In this document: one piece after another, positions 43,276 through 56,128 of the stretch
Layout of the letters: each line of letters opens with the position of its first letter
How positions within the stretch are numbered: position 1 is the first letter of the stretch
Source of the DNA: Otatea glauca
Lineage: Eukaryota > Streptophyta > Magnoliopsida > Poales > Poaceae
Direction of reading: 5' to 3'
DNA length: 64,000 nt
Assembly (NCBI GenBank): GCA_036346275.1
Contig: CM070717.1
Span: 11,157,178 to 11,221,177 of the forward strand
Notes under the pieces: generated by a model
Databases searched by the model: none
Seen by the model: only the letters and a program-made list of their open reading frames with translations
What the model was told of the DNA's origin: nothing
Made by a program: the position numbers and the translations under genes

Positions 43276-44145
43276 TTGCACGGAAGAACAAAAGAGTTGC
43301 CTAGATGATTGGGATATGATCTTAAGAAGACTCATCCATCAATCATTCATCCTTGGCACAAGAAGCACAAGAAAGTAGAAGGAGGGGAGGTAAATCCAAC
43401 TTGCATGAAAGTAAATTATAAGAATGTAAATTGCGGAATTTAAAGAATTAATGTAAATGCGCAAAATAAATTCAGAGATGAGTAAATAATTTTTTTATTT
43501 CTGGAAGGGAGGTTTACAAAGCCTCACAACAAAGTGGGCAAAGCTCAAAGGAGCGCAAAAGCCTCAAAACATTCAAGAGGAGGAAGGCTACCCCTACCCT
43601 TTATTTATACTACTCTTGAGTCACCCTCCACCCTTGAATGAGTTCCTTCACCCTCCACCTTTGGATGAACTCCTTCTACCCTAAGGATCACCATCAAAAG
43701 CTAGGATTGACTCACTCACTCATAGATGAGCTAACCCGAAACCCAACAATATAACGGGTTTTGCAGGCTTTTCAAAGCATACTTACTAGACCCGCTACTC
43801 TATCACCTAGACCGCGATCCCACGGCCCTCCTTGATCCGAGCAGCTCCTACCTAGCATCTCATCCATTTCTTGTCTTCTAGGTTCGCAGCAACTCCGTCT
43901 CTGATCATCTTCGGTGATCCTCGACCGTCTGGACCTCTGACGCACCTTGCCTAGTCTCGGTCATCATTCACCTCACCATGACCTAGCACTGTTGTCCTGC
44001 AACCATCAAGAACAAGGAAACACATCATATAACATTGCCCAAAATGATATGCAATAAATCTCTTGCAATTTCAAAATTCAAATTCAAACTTGCTCAATAT
44101 GTCAAGACTACAAATTTCTCGGTAGGTAGTACCGCTTTCAGTGAC
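43276..44145 (-). repeat. SIRE-like LTR segment (minus orientation)
   Basis: It is the inverted counterpart of 55270-56123. On the minus strand a GAGTAGTATAAATAAAGGG TATA region lies at 43611-43593, followed by GTAGGGGTAGCC and TTTTGAGGCTTTTG. It is probably part of the 3' LTR of element E, cut into pieces by solo LTR 2, LTR 3 and the solo D LTR. Confidence 0.7.
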
Positions 44146-44150
44146 AACTT

Positions 44151-46738
44151 TGTAACATCCCAAAAATTTCAAAAATAAGAAAAATAAAAATATAAAATTT
44201 TAAAATGAAATTGAATAAAATTTTGAACTAAAATCAAGAGTTTAATTTAAAATATTATTTCTTATATCAATGTCCAACCTTAGTAAAAGGATGAGCTACA
44301 AAACAAAACTTCCAATCAAACAAAATATGAAAATAAATTGGAAATATAAGTTCACGTTGAAATTCCATCTAATTAGAAATTTTCTTGAATTTTGGTTCTT
44401 GCGAAAGTCTTTTATTGTATTGATTTCATTTTCTCTATAATGCAAAATGCAAAATATAATGAAGGATTAAATTTTAACATTTACTTGTACTTATTGATGC
44501 TTTTTCTAACTTTCCTAGATTTTATTGACTTTTCCTAGATTTTCTTGATTATTTCTTTAATGGAGAAATCCTTTTTATATAGTCTCAAGTAATAGATAAA
44601 GAAAAGAATAAAAGCCTATAACAATAAAATAAATAAAATTTTTATCAAAGCTCAGGAAACCTCTAGTGACTCAATTTTAAAATTTTAAAGTCATATCAAT
44701 ACAATTAAATATGAAATGAAAGCTAATTAATGATTCTTCACTAACAATAGTAATCTTGTCGATTTAAATAAAAATAATCTGATAATATCTCGAGCTAAAA
44801 ATTTTATATTATCTTCTTACAGGATAGACCTATCAACAGTAAAAATATCAAGAAATAATAAATACATTTGATAAATTCGTAAGACAAGAGTAGATAATCT
44901 ATAAAAGAAACCGTGCAACGCTCAACCTAAAAGCCATTAACGATATGTATTGATTAAAATGCAAGAATCGTGATATCATGCAACCTAAACCCTAAACCAC
45001 GTCTATTTTCTGTAACAAGTCTTTATTTGGTTTTTTGTCTATCTTCTTTTTGCCCTTATTAAAGTTGTTATTTGCTATATTTTTGTTGAACGATGTGTAG
45101 AACTCGATGTCACTACTTCCATCATCGATAATGTCGGCAGCGACTACGACTTCATCATAAACAACAATTAAGCAAGGCAATCACCACTTTGATCATATTG
45201 ATCGCAGTATTTAATTTTTTTTACTAAATCAATTTATGCATGCTCATATTTTCTGTAAATTTGCTATATTGTGGTACTGGTAGATATACCTGTTGTTTCA
45301 TGAAACCTGCTTGATAAGTATTGATGTGTGAACCTTGATAACCCTAGAATAAGGTTAGACAACACATAATATCAATTTGGGTATATACAATTTAGTAATC
45401 ATGCTTAGCCATGCTTTAGATCTAGGATGAACAAATTGGATAAACTATCAATAGAATTATTGATACATGACGATGATTAATGTGATCAATGGTAATGTCA
45501 TAAAAATCCAAAATAAAACTATGGTTTTGACGCCGGTGATTATTGGCAATAGTCGGATGTGCAAGGGACTTGTACATAGTGTAGGGGAGATTATCACCTG
45601 TGCCGGATTAAGGATCGAACTATGGGCTGTTTTCAAGCCAAGAAACACGTACAAACATAAGTATTGGTGTGGGATAACCTTAAACCAATTAAGTTATCTA
45701 GTTTAACTTTGCATATTGGTAGGCTGGAGTAGTACGGGTTTTTAGAGACCGATTGCTCGAAGGTGTATGCCATGCTATGGGGTATATCACCACTTCACGT
45801 ACAGTGAATGTACAAACACCTTATACCACCATAGCATGGGTTATCATCACCATGCTGGTGCAAAGTTAACCTAGGTAATGTAAAGATTTTTGTCATAAAC
45901 ATTCTGGCCACACGCTAAAGGCGCGTGAAACATGCGGTATAAAGAAAAGGTCATAACTTGTGGGTAAAGTTATACACCTATGCAGAGTGTTAATCTAATC
46001 GATTAGCCGCGCTCGCGATTATGGGCACTTGGTAAAGTCATCATATTTAAAAGTTTTGATATTTTCTAAATGGTTGGATTGGGAACATTTTTTGGATGGT
46101 GACTCTTTCATATTTTGAGCCACATGATGGCAATGGATGATTCAATGTTCATGCCGTGAAGGACTGTGAGTTATTACTTATGCTTTACTTACTTTTATAT
46201 TAGGCAAACATGCTTTTACAAATTCCGTTTCTAAATTACAACGTGTTTTACCAATTCAATGTTGCTTTATGCAAATTTAACCGTAGAAGCTTCCGTTGAC
46301 ATGGCCTGCATTATTGCATTTGCATATACCACCTTAAGTCTTGCAGAGTATGAAAGTACTCAACCTTGCTTATTATGTTGTTTTAGGTGAATGAGACAGT
46401 GAAGCTATGAAGGATACCTTTTGTCGCAGGTTGTGGGAATTACAAATGAAGCGATCTTTCTAGGGATTTATGCCTTGTCAGTTGCCTGAGGATTGGATGG
46501 GCACACTACAAGACTTTGTTTCTCTTGTGCTATGTATATATACTCTGAATTGTAAATGCTATGTATATGTACTCTGAATTGTAAAATACAATGTATAAAT
46601 AGCTTTCGCTTTAATATCACTGTGTATGGTTGTGATTCTAATTGTTGTAAATGTGTGTACTAGCCACTGATCATGGGATTAGTACTGTATGCACATGGGA
46701 TTTCCATTTTTGCATTTTGTGTAAAAATGGGGTCGTCT
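44151..46738 (+). mobile_element. LTR 3 of the 3-kb Ty3-type family, diverged
   Basis: Begins TGTAACATCCCAAAAATTTC. Shares ACTTGTGGGTAAAGTTATAC (near 45955) and GCAGAGTATGAAAGTACTCA (near 46335) with the related copies. Its 3' end is degraded (GGGGTCGTC instead of GGGTCCCGACA) where it meets the solo D LTR. ACAACT occurs just left of it (44144-44149) and just right of the D LTR (48100-48105), which may be the target duplication of the whole block. It lacks the GC-rich middle of the other two. Confidence 0.7.
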
Positions 46739-48096
46739 TGAAGGGAAACGCGGTATGCTACGCTAGCACAAAAAAAACTACCGCAAACGAAAGCTACTAC
46801 GCAAGAAGGGATCATAGATAAGATTACCACTAGGCGCGCAGATTGCGGAATCCTTCGCGTCGATGTAGTGGTTCGTCCTCGCCGCGATCGTTGCGTAGAT
46901 GTAGTGGATCGTCCTCGCCTGCCGTGGATCGTCCTCCCACGCAGCCGATCGCAGCAGCGTCACCGCAGAGTCCACACGTCCGAGAGATGGAACGCCGTGC
47001 GTCGTGTGCAAGCACCTAGTCGCTCGGCGGGGCGCGAGAGGAGGAGGCTAGGGTTTCAAGTGAATCAAACCTAAACCGTAGAAAGCACACCTGCGCCTCC
47101 CTCCTCCCCTCCTTATATAGCCACGAGATGAAACCTAAACCAGGGCCCACCAAAGATGCTAAGCCCACGAGGTTCATTAATTACGGATCCAATCCAAATT
47201 AATGCGTCCCACCCATTAAGTGTGTGACCTGCGGGTTCACATACGTTTGGACATGGATTCGAAAACTCCTTTTCAATCCAATAGTTGGTAGCGGCTTCTT
47301 GCAAAGTATGCCAACTCCCAAACATCTTGTGATCAAATCGAGCATGAACCTATCAAAAGAACTCATGTAATAATCCCTTAGCCAAGTGTATGAAGATTGA
47401 TCTCAAGGCGAGAAGCATGTCATCCTTTGATGATTCAATCCATCTCTCGTATCCGTGATATATTAATAAGTTGTGATTGACTCCTCAATCACGGCATGGC
47501 CATGCACTTTCTTAATCATATCACACGAGTGGCCTTGTCATATATCTCCGTTTTATTGGAGTGGCAAATTCCATCTTGACTGCTCACTTCCCTCTGCACG
47601 TTTCATAGTAAACATGAAAGCTACCTTTATAACTATCCGGTTAGGAAGTAGTGTTTGATAGCCCCAAGGAAAACTATTACACATGTAGGGAATATGAAAA
47701 TCTCAGGTCTAAGGATCATACATCTTCTAGGTATGAGATACACTGATGACACATAAGAATGAAACATTCTCGCGATGTCCCATAGCGGGTCTATCTAACC
47801 CATGTTCTTCAACATGGTCCACAATGTAGAGATGATATCTCCATATCCCATGATCTATGAAGCATGATCATCGATCACTACATGTGCTGATCTATTCATC
47901 GTAGTCCTATACGATGATATCCGATCAGAGATATTTATCGAATTACATCATTAAGTAAAGAGCTTCATAATCAAGTCACATACTTGTTGATCAATACAAT
48001 GATATACATTCATTGGACCAATAATCATATTATTATTCATAAACATAGTCATGTTACAATCATCTAAATGATTGCCTCAAGGGCATAACACTAACA
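46739..48096 (-). mobile_element. Solo LTR of copia family D
   Basis: Minus strand TGTTAGTGTTATGCCC ... CGCGTTTCCCTTCA, 1358 bp, aligning end to end with the LTRs of element D (56129-57475, 62587-63946). It has a CTATATAAGG box at about 47118-47109. No matching 5-bp flanks were found. No polypurine tract or primer site adjoins it, so it is a solo LTR. Confidence 0.85.
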
Positions 48097-48360
48097 ATTA
48101 CAACTACCACCCCAGCATGGCCGGTAGTGCCGCTCGCTTGGAATCCCAGCGAAGACCTTCTCTGGAATATAACTAAGACTCCCCTCACCCGGTACTACCG
48201 CCTCCTAGCCAGTAGTACCACCCTTCTGAGGCTGGTAGTGCCGCTTTGGGTAGACTCAATTCAAATTGCTTCAATTTAAAAATCCAATTCAAATCAAACT
48301 CAAACTCATGTACCTCATGCTTAAACACAGTCAATAACTCATCACCAACAAGGTTAGACC
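48097..48360 (-). repeat. SIRE-like LTR segment continuing after the solo D LTR
   Basis: Contains GGCCGGTAGTGCCGC and TGGTAGTGCCGCTTTG phrases and an ATTCAAATCAAACTCAAACTC stretch, inverted relative to about 55285-55440. It joins the non-coding 3' part of element E. Confidence 0.6.
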
Positions 48361-50189
48361 TCCACATGGTCTTTCAATCTTTCCTTGATCAAAAGGCATA
48401 AATTTGAGTTTGAAAGAACAAAGCAATTTGATTGCAAAACCTCACTTGGTCCAAAGCAAGAGGAAATAAGATCATGACCAAGTTGGCTAGAAAGATTTTT
48501 TAAAGTAAACCAAATAAAGAGCAAGTTTTCCATAAAAGCTCTAAAATCCAATAAAAACTCACAAAAAGCTCAAGTATGCTTATGATCCTAAGAATTAGCA
48601 AGTGTTTGCCATGATCATAAGAACCAAGATGCATTCACATCTTTATCTTGAAATGATGCCTTTTCTACAATTTCTCCCACTTTTGACAATATTGGCATCG
48701 AGATGGCATTTTCTTCTCTTTTACACATGTATGCATGAAATGCATCCTAAAAGAGCTTTGAAAATTATCCAAGTGGCCATATATACAAGGTATCCAAGTT
48801 ACGCAAGTTTAGGTTATGCTAAACTAAGAAATGTCCGAGTGCAAATGTCAGTTTTGCTAGCAAGCACATATAAGAATATGTCATTTTTGCATGATTTGAC
48901 AATTGCAACACTTAGCATAGTTTCTAAACTAGAAGCAAAACCACATAAAGGATCAAATGGAAAACCTAGAGTTCAACCTACTCAACACTTTGGAAAAGCT
49001 AGATGTGCATACAAGGTCCTTCGAGCTCAATTATCTTCAATGCAAATTTTTCTTTAAGATTTCAAATGACATAGTGGGGTGCAAATATTTGACATTATTT
49101 ACATTCTTTACCCACTTATATTTTTTTTGTATTTTTTAAATGTAATTGACTTAAGCCATAGTCGACCATCTCAAGAAGAACTCTTAAGAGGATAGCCTTG
49201 GTCATACACGATACATTCCAAATTCGTCCCAAGTGCAATCGGAGGCAGTCTCGTGAATGTAAAGTGTTGAGATCGATTTGAACTAAAAGAGTTAATTTTT
49301 CTTGTTTTCATTTACCACATATGAGCATGTGAAGGACTCAAGTATTGATCAACCTAGCTTCACCCAAGTTGCTATAGGGACTCTAGTATAAATCCAAAAT
49401 TTCACAAATAACGGCATATGCACCTAGAAAGGAAATATAGCAGGTAAAAGCAATATGTTTCATCAAGTTTTCTATTAAAGCTTTAATTTTAAAATTTTAA
49501 CAAGATTAGTAAGATAAATCAAAATGAACTTGGACATATCTAAGCTAGCAGTTATCTTCAGAAAAGCAACAAGGTGCATAGCATGAATTATAGCTCATTT
49601 GCAAAATAGACAAAGCTCATAAAACAATAAATGAAGTCTATATGCAATGCATGAAGCAGATTCTCAAAACTCCCCCACAAGTGGATCAGTTTTAAGCACA
49701 AATAGGGTTCAAGTTGAGTTATTTGCAAAATTAAGCTCAAGGAAGATCTAAATGAACTCAATCAAAACCAGAAATATAGAATGAGAAGAAGATGAGAAAC
49801 TACAAACTGAGTGGCTATAGAGCATAGAAAAGATAAAAGAGAACACTATGGCTCAGACTCGCTCTCATCTTTCCCAATGACTAACATAGGAAAACTGCCT
49901 CTAAATCCCAAGCTAAGGAGTGCACACAGACCCTGTCTACTGAGGGGGCCCAACACCTGCTAGACTTATAAGACTGTGAGGGAACTCAACCTAGAGAGAA
50001 GAGAGAACAACTAATTGTGCATAATAACAACCTATAGCATAAGATGAGAGTTACATACAAAGCATGCTAGAAATCTAAGTGAAGTGAACTCACAACTCTA
50101 GAATTAAGCCCAATATCACCCAATAGATGCATGAAAAACGAAATGCTATAAGAAAATATATATAGTACAAAATATACAAACTAACTCCC

Positions 50190-51600
50190 CCTCAATTGAT
50201 GTCGTAAGGACACACAACTCCAAGCTCTCCTCTCAAAGCCACAAACCTAGAGCTATCCAAAGGTTTGGTAAAGATATCGACAATCTGGTGGTCACTCTTT
50301 ACAAACTGAAGCACTATATCACCCTTCTCCAAATGGTCTCTAAGGAAGTGATATCTAATGTCTATGTGCTTGGTTCTGGAGTGCTACACTAGGTTTTTAA
50401 CAATTCAAATAGCAAAAGTATTGTCACAGAAAAGTGGAACACTCTCTATCTCTAATCCAAAGTCCCGTAAGGTCGATCTCATCCAAAGCACCTGACTACA
50501 GCAACTAGCTGCAGCGACGTACTTGGCCTTATCGATGGACTGTGAAACTCTGGACTGCTTCCTAGGTGACCAAGAGACAAGAGAAGTACCAATGAATTGG
50601 TAAGTGCCAGAAGTGCTCTTCCTATCTATCTTACAGCTAGCGAAGTTTGCATTAGAAAAGACTCTAAGGGACAGACAAGAAGAGGAGTACCAAATACCAT
50701 GATCAATGGTAGCTCAAAGGTACTTGGAGATGTGCTTCACCGCTTGGCGGTGAGAGACACTAGGAGAAGCTTGAATCGAGCACATAGACACATAGCAAAA
50801 TATATGTCCAGCCTCGAGGAAGTGAGATACAAGAGAGAGCTGATCATGCCTGAACTCTTTATGATCAACTAGCTCTCAATTCTCATCAGGCTCAAGAACA
50901 ACATTGGCGGCCATAGGAGTCATCGCCGGCTTCCCATTAGACATATCGAAGAGCCTCAAGAGGTCTTGAGTGTACTTGCCTTGATGTAAGAAGGTGCCCT
51001 ACAGAGTCTGCGTGATTTGGAAGCTGAGGAAGTAGCTAAACTCGTCCATCATGCTCATCACCTCGAAAACTAAGACATAAGAGAGTGCGAAGAGCCACCA
51101 AAGATAATATTATTAGATAGATATGAACGAGCAGAAAATGTGAATCCTGGTGTTTGATGAATAGAGTCTTATCTACTATACCCATCTTAAAACTGTGACT
51201 AAGAAGATAGGATTTAAGCCTCTCATACCAAGCTCTAGGGGCCTACTTAAGTCCATATAAGGCTTTGGAAAATTCGAAGACATGGTTTGGGTACTTGAGG
51301 TTCTAGAATCCTAGAGGCTGGCTAACATAGATCTCTTCCTCAATATAACCATTGAGTAATGCATTCTTAACATCCATTTGATAAAGCTTGAAGCCTTTGG
51401 ATGCTAAAAATGCATGCAGGATTCTAATAGCCTCTAGTCCAGCTACAGGGGCAAAGGTCTTCTCAAAGTCAAGACCCTCAACCTGAGTAAAACCCTGTGC
51501 AACTAGTCTAGCCTTGTTTCTAATGATAACCCGATCCTTACTCTGCTTGTTCTTGAACACCCACTTGGTCCAAATGACATTATGACCAGATGGGAGCTAA
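50190..51600 (-). pseudogene. Element E reverse transcriptase and RNase H, degenerate
   Basis: 51560-51303 has KARLVAQGFTQVEGLDFEKT and YQMDVKNALLNGYIEEEIYV. ALYGLK and APRAWYERLKSY follow after a frameshift. The active-site region near 51110-51140 reads YLSNNIIFGG instead of YVDDIIFGG, so the catalytic aspartates are gone. RNase H-like words are spread over 50870-50190 among many stops. Confidence 0.8.
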
Positions 51601-52001
51601 ACAAGCTACCATACCTTATTCCTCTAGAAGTTCTCAAGTTCCTGATTCATTGTATTAATCTAAGACTCATCGGATAATGTATGAGAAACAACCTTGGGCT
51701 CAAAAGAGGTAACAAAGGCTGAGTGGAGGCAGAAGCTGGACTAGCCTGATTTTGAGAGTGTGACTCGCTTAAACAGATCACCAATGATCTGATTAGGTGG
51801 ATGATCTCACTGAATATGGCGAGGAGGTCTAGAACCAGAAGTGACCCCTACCTCATGATCAAAAGAGGCAAGAACAGAGCCACTCGCTGAAGGAGAGTCT
51901 TAAGGTAAAGGCTAGTCTCCTAAGGTGCAGAAATGGAAACAGGAGGCACCTCAGGTGTAGAGGGGCATAGATCAGATGGAACACCATCATCTCCATTATC
52001 C

Positions 52002-53340
52002 TCATCCTCTACAAAGATGGTCTCGGAGAGAAGAAGAGCTTGATATATCAAGTGTAGCTCTTAGGCTAGCCTCATCACAGGTCTCTATGATCCTATTTGC
52101 ATCATAACTCCAGACCCTATAGCTACGAGAGGAAGCCGAGTAACCTAGAAAAATACCATCACAAGAACGAGACCCAAACTTATCTAGGTTACCAGACTTC
52201 AAGATGAAACACTTGCAACCAAACACACAAAAATGAGAAACACTGGGCTTTCGCCTGTACCTCAACTCGTAAGAAGTATGGTGCAAATGTGCTCTCAAGA
52301 AAACAAGATTAGACACATGACATGCAGTAGCTATAGCCTCAGCCCAAAACATCCTAGAAGTACTATACTAGTCTAGCATCATCCTGACCATTTCAACTAA
52401 GGTCATGTTCTTCATTTCCACTACTTCAGTTTGCTGAGGGACGTATGAAGACGAAAAATGATGCTCTATGCCTAAATCCTCACATAAACTCTCAAAGTAG
52501 GAATTCTTGAACTCCGTGCCATTGTCACTGTATATAGGTCGTAAGGCACTAGGGAGCTCAATAGACAACCTACGGACCAAACCCCTGAAATGAGTAAAAG
52601 ACTCATCCTTCGAGCCCATGAAAAACACCCAAGAGTACCTCGAAAAATTATCAACAACGACAAGAAAATACCACTTCCCACCTGCTGACTGCACTCTAGC
52701 TGGACTAATAGTATCCATATGTAAAAGCTGTCCTGGTGCATCAATTATCATAATAGTGACTAGAGGATGAGAAGCGGCAACCATCTTGCCATGTCGGCAA
52801 GGAGAGCAAACTAAGTCTTTGACTATCTTTGGTTTAGACAAACCACGAATAAGATCATGGTTGCTAACTCTGGTCAAGTGATCGAAGCCGATGTGACCTA
52901 CTCTCCTATCATAGAAGGAGAGATCATGGGACTCTGAAACAATCAAACACCGAAGAGAGTTTCCAGAAGAAGCAGAAAAATTAGCACGGAAGACTCTCCT
53001 AAATCTAGAAATCCCGCAACCGTAAACTAATTCCCCTGATGAATCTAGGATTCTACAAGCACTACTCTTAAAACATACCTTGAAAGAGTCATCGATAAGT
53101 TGAGAGGTTGAAAGCAAATTGTATTGTAGCTTACTCACTAAGGCAACGTTCTTAAGAATGAAATTGTCATTAATACAGATGGTACCTTTGGCAATGACTC
53201 TACCTTATGAAGCATCCCTAAAAGTGATCAACTAATCACTAAGAGCTCAGATTAGGGAAGAGAACCATATAGAGTCTTCGGTCATATGGCGAGTACAACC
53301 GGAGTCAATGATCCATACATCTCCCTTCTCCATCCTACGA
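52002..53340 (-). pseudogene. Element E protease end and integrase
   Basis: 53138-52368 is a 256-codon open stretch: LQYNLLSTSQLID, zinc finger parts VGHIGFDHLTRVS and CSPCRHGK, first Asp in LLHMDTISPA, second Asp in YSDNGTEFKNSYF, and Glu in VVEMKN (family VVERKN). One stop separates it from 52352-52002 (FWAEAIATACHVSNLVFLRA, FGSRSCDGIFLGYS). Catalytic acidic residues are all retained. The protease active site would lie near 53300, where stops occur. Confidence 0.85.
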
Positions 53341-53479
53341 ACCTAGTCAACACACAAGAGAGAGAGTTGACTTAGTATTGGGACAAAGAGAAGATCTAGG
53401 AACCCAATACTGAACCATACGACGTCTCAAAGTACCAGCCACAAGAGCAAAAGACTGGACTCTAGTGTCTTTCTGACAC

Positions 53480-55250
53480 TCTACTCTCACAAGAATAGAA
53501 GCAGCCCTAGTAGAAGATCTAGGAGTTGGAGATGGATTGGCTTGCTATCATGCAAAAGCTGGACCATCCCAGTGAGACTGCTCAAATCCCTTATTAGGAA
53601 ACACCTCACGCCGCTGATATCTACCTCGAGGAGAAACATGAGGAATATCAAAAGGACAACGAAAAGATTGACCAAGAGCAGATCCAGGACAAAAACTCGT
53701 ATGAACAATATGAAATCCAAGTCCTAAATGCTGTCCAAAAATAGGCAACACCCTATCCTGTCTACCAGTAGTGTGTGCCTTAGTGGTGAGGACATCACCA
53801 TCTCCTCACCTATTTCGTCTTTGAAAAATTCGATTATTGCACCTCAAGTTCAAGACATAACTCCAATTCAAGGGCCGATGATTCGAGCACGCGCATGGCG
53901 TTTTGGTCAACAGGTGAACTCGTCCTTAGCGCAATTTAATTTTACTGTTAATAAGAATTTGCTGCTACCTAATTCTAGGTGTTTCCTTATTTTGACTTGT
54001 GGAGGTACTACTTAGCTAATGAGGATGCTCAAGCAGATAAAAATGTATGTGTGTATGTACCTACATGCAAAAACTGAAAGGAAGTGATTAATTGCTGCAC
54101 AGGAGATAAGGCGCCAACAAATTGAAAGCATTGCTTGCATACAATATCTTATTTTTTTCTAAGGGACACTTTTATGTGAATGCAACACTGTATTTATTAT
54201 TGGGGGCACTGTTCACATGAGCACTATTGATGTGAATAGTACCGACCCTTGGTATGGCTTGACCATGGGCATGCCCTTGCTTAGTGAAATACAGGCCATG
54301 CCTTTGGATGAAGGGCCAGACTTGATTTTTTTTGTTTAGGTGATGCTGTTAGCCACTGTTAAACAATTGAGTCTCACAAATATTTTTCCTTTGAGTGAAA
54401 TTCTTCCGCTGTTGATCTTGCGCTTTCTCTTGGAATTGCTCAAGCCGTTCTTCGTGAACAGGCCAACAGTGTTTGTCACGGTTGGTAACCATTCAAGAAG
54501 TGGTGTAGTGATTGCGAGGTTGCTAGTCACGAACTGATCGTGGTTAGTTTCCCCTTCGTCAACGTCGCAACTCAGGTTATTAGATTTCTCTTACGACAGA
54601 AGATCGGGACTAAATCCATGCGTACGCATCTTAAATCGTGGCTTGTACATTTCACTTAGGAGCACTCAGAGTCTAGGGATAACCCTTAAGAACCCTAAGG
54701 GCATGAACACGCTCGTGCCTCAAGATCCTAGCATGCATGAAGTAGAAATTTACTAGGTGACCATCCTTCTGACAGAAGGTGCATGAGTACTTTGCCTTGC
54801 TAGAGGCAGAAGTAGTAGGAGGAGCACCCGTCTGGTTAGAGATCCCATGGACAACCCCAACAGACCTAAACATAGTGGTGCTTACCCTAGAAGCAATCAC
54901 AATCTCTCCACTCTTGGAGCCACACACAACGTAGGAGGATAAGCCCTAGCGTGCCCCCAAGTAGTCAAATCCTAGACCTTGATTGAATCGACTAATCTTT
55001 GATAGGTCTAGGATGAGATTGAGCTTCTTTTTGGTTCTTACAAACTTCTCAAGAGTGCTCATGAGATACCACACTCTTGGAAGAGAAAGGCACAGGAAGA
55101 ATAGGGGAAAGAAGATGAAGAAGAACCAGATAAGGAAGAACTACTAGCACGTGTATTTTTCTCCCTTAGCATGGCTGCCTCAATCTTAAGGGCCTCACAA
55201 GAAAGAAAAGGGGCATTTCTAATTGAAAGACCATGTGGAGGTCCATCCTT
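53480..55250 (-). pseudogene. Element E gag, split by a gypsy fragment
   Basis: 54927-54673 contains a knuckle C-TF-C-QKDG-H-LVNF with Tyr where the last Cys should be. Sequence corresponding to the downstream part is at 53751-53487 (LGLGFHIVHTSFCPG). The two parts are separated by 927 bp of foreign plus-strand sequence. The N-terminal part up to 55250 is degenerate. Confidence 0.6.
53755..54681 (+). mobile_element. Ty3/gypsy fragment (pol C-terminus and downstream sequence)
   Basis: A plus-strand frame to 54015 has ITPIQGPMIRARAWRFGQQV, NSSLAQFNF and NKNLLLPNS. This resembles the C-terminal end of gypsy polyproteins (GPxTRARAR...QVNSxL). It is followed by 0.65 kb of non-coding sequence. ACCCT flanks it on both sides (53750-53754, 54682-54686), but the ends are not TG...CA, so the borders are tentative. 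Confidence 0.6.
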
Positions 55251-55269
55251 GATGGCGATGAGTATTTGA

Positions 55270-56123
55270 CTATATTTGAGCTTGGTATGCTTAGGTTTGA
55301 GTTTGATTTGAATTAAATTTCAAAATGAAGTAATTTGAGTTTTGCCTGCCAGGAGCGGCACTACTGGCCTCAGGACAGTGGTACTGCCGACCAGGGGGCG
55401 ATAGTATGGGCCAGGAGAGTGGTAGTTATTTTTCGGAGAGGGTCGTCGTTGGCCTATTGAGCGAATTTTGAGTTTGGAATTTTGAATTTGTGTGAGGTTT
55501 ATCTCATATCATTGCGTGATGTGTTTCCTTGTTTTTGATGGTTACAGGACGACGGTGTTAGCTCATGCTGAGGCGAAGGATGATCAGGACTAAGCGAGGT
55601 GAGCCGAAGGTCCAAACGATCGAGGATCACCGAAGATGATCGAAGATGGAGTCGGTGCAAACCTAGATGACAAGGAATAGATGAGATGCTACCTAGGATC
55701 TTCTCGGATTAAGGAGGGCCATTGGATCGCGGTCTAGGTGATAGAGTAGCGGGTCTAGCAAGTATGCTTTGAAAAGCATGCAAAACCCATTATGTTGTTG
55801 GGTTTCAGGTTAGCCCATGTATGAGTGAGTGAGTGAGTTCATTCTAGCCCTCGATGGTGATCCTAAGGGTAGAAGGAACTCATCCAAGGGTGGAGAATGA
55901 CTCAAGAGTAGTATAAATAGAGAGGTAGGGGTAGCCTTCTCGTCTTGAAGGTTTTGAGGTTCTTGTGCTCCTTTGAGCTTTACCTACTTTGTTTTGAGGC
56001 TTTGTAAACCCCCTTTCTAGAAATGAAAATTTTATTTACTCATCTCTGAATTTATTTTGTGCATTTACTTTGTGTCTTTAAATTCCGCAGTTTACATTCT
56101 TGCAATTTACCTTCATGCAAGTT
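55270..56123 (+). repeat. SIRE-like LTR copy in plus orientation
   Basis: Inverted relative to the pieces at 43276-44145 and 48097-48360. On the plus strand: GGCACTACTGGCC phrases (55350), a GTTGGGTTTCAGGTTAGCCC stretch (55798), TATA box AGTATAAATAGAG (55909), GTAGGGGTAGCC, and a terminal CTTGCAATTTACCTTCATGC before element D. Because orientation is opposite to element E, it belongs to another SIRE-like copy or an inversion. Confidence 0.65.
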
Positions 56124-56128
56124 GGATT

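Larger units (their letters stand above)
48361..55260 (-). mobile_element. SIRE/Maximus-like copia element E
   Basis: Gag lies at the right (55250-54690, then 53755-53480), followed leftwards by protease, integrase, RT and RNase H. A non-coding 3' region of about 1.8 kb (50170-48361) matches that of remnant C and is a SIRE-lineage trait. A Ty3/gypsy pol fragment interrupts gag. All coding parts carry stops or frameshifts. Its 3' LTR is probably the dismembered sequence between 39.6 and 48.4 kb; a 5' LTR in minus orientation is not seen. Confidence 0.8.

Noticed and set aside
45467..45706. Plus-strand 79-codon frame
   Set aside because: Lies within diverged LTR 3, no domain, no conservation in related LTRs.
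46739..48096. Interpretation as part of a complete copia element
   Set aside because: No primer-binding site or polypurine tract adjoins it and neighbouring sequence belongs to other families; it is a solo LTR.
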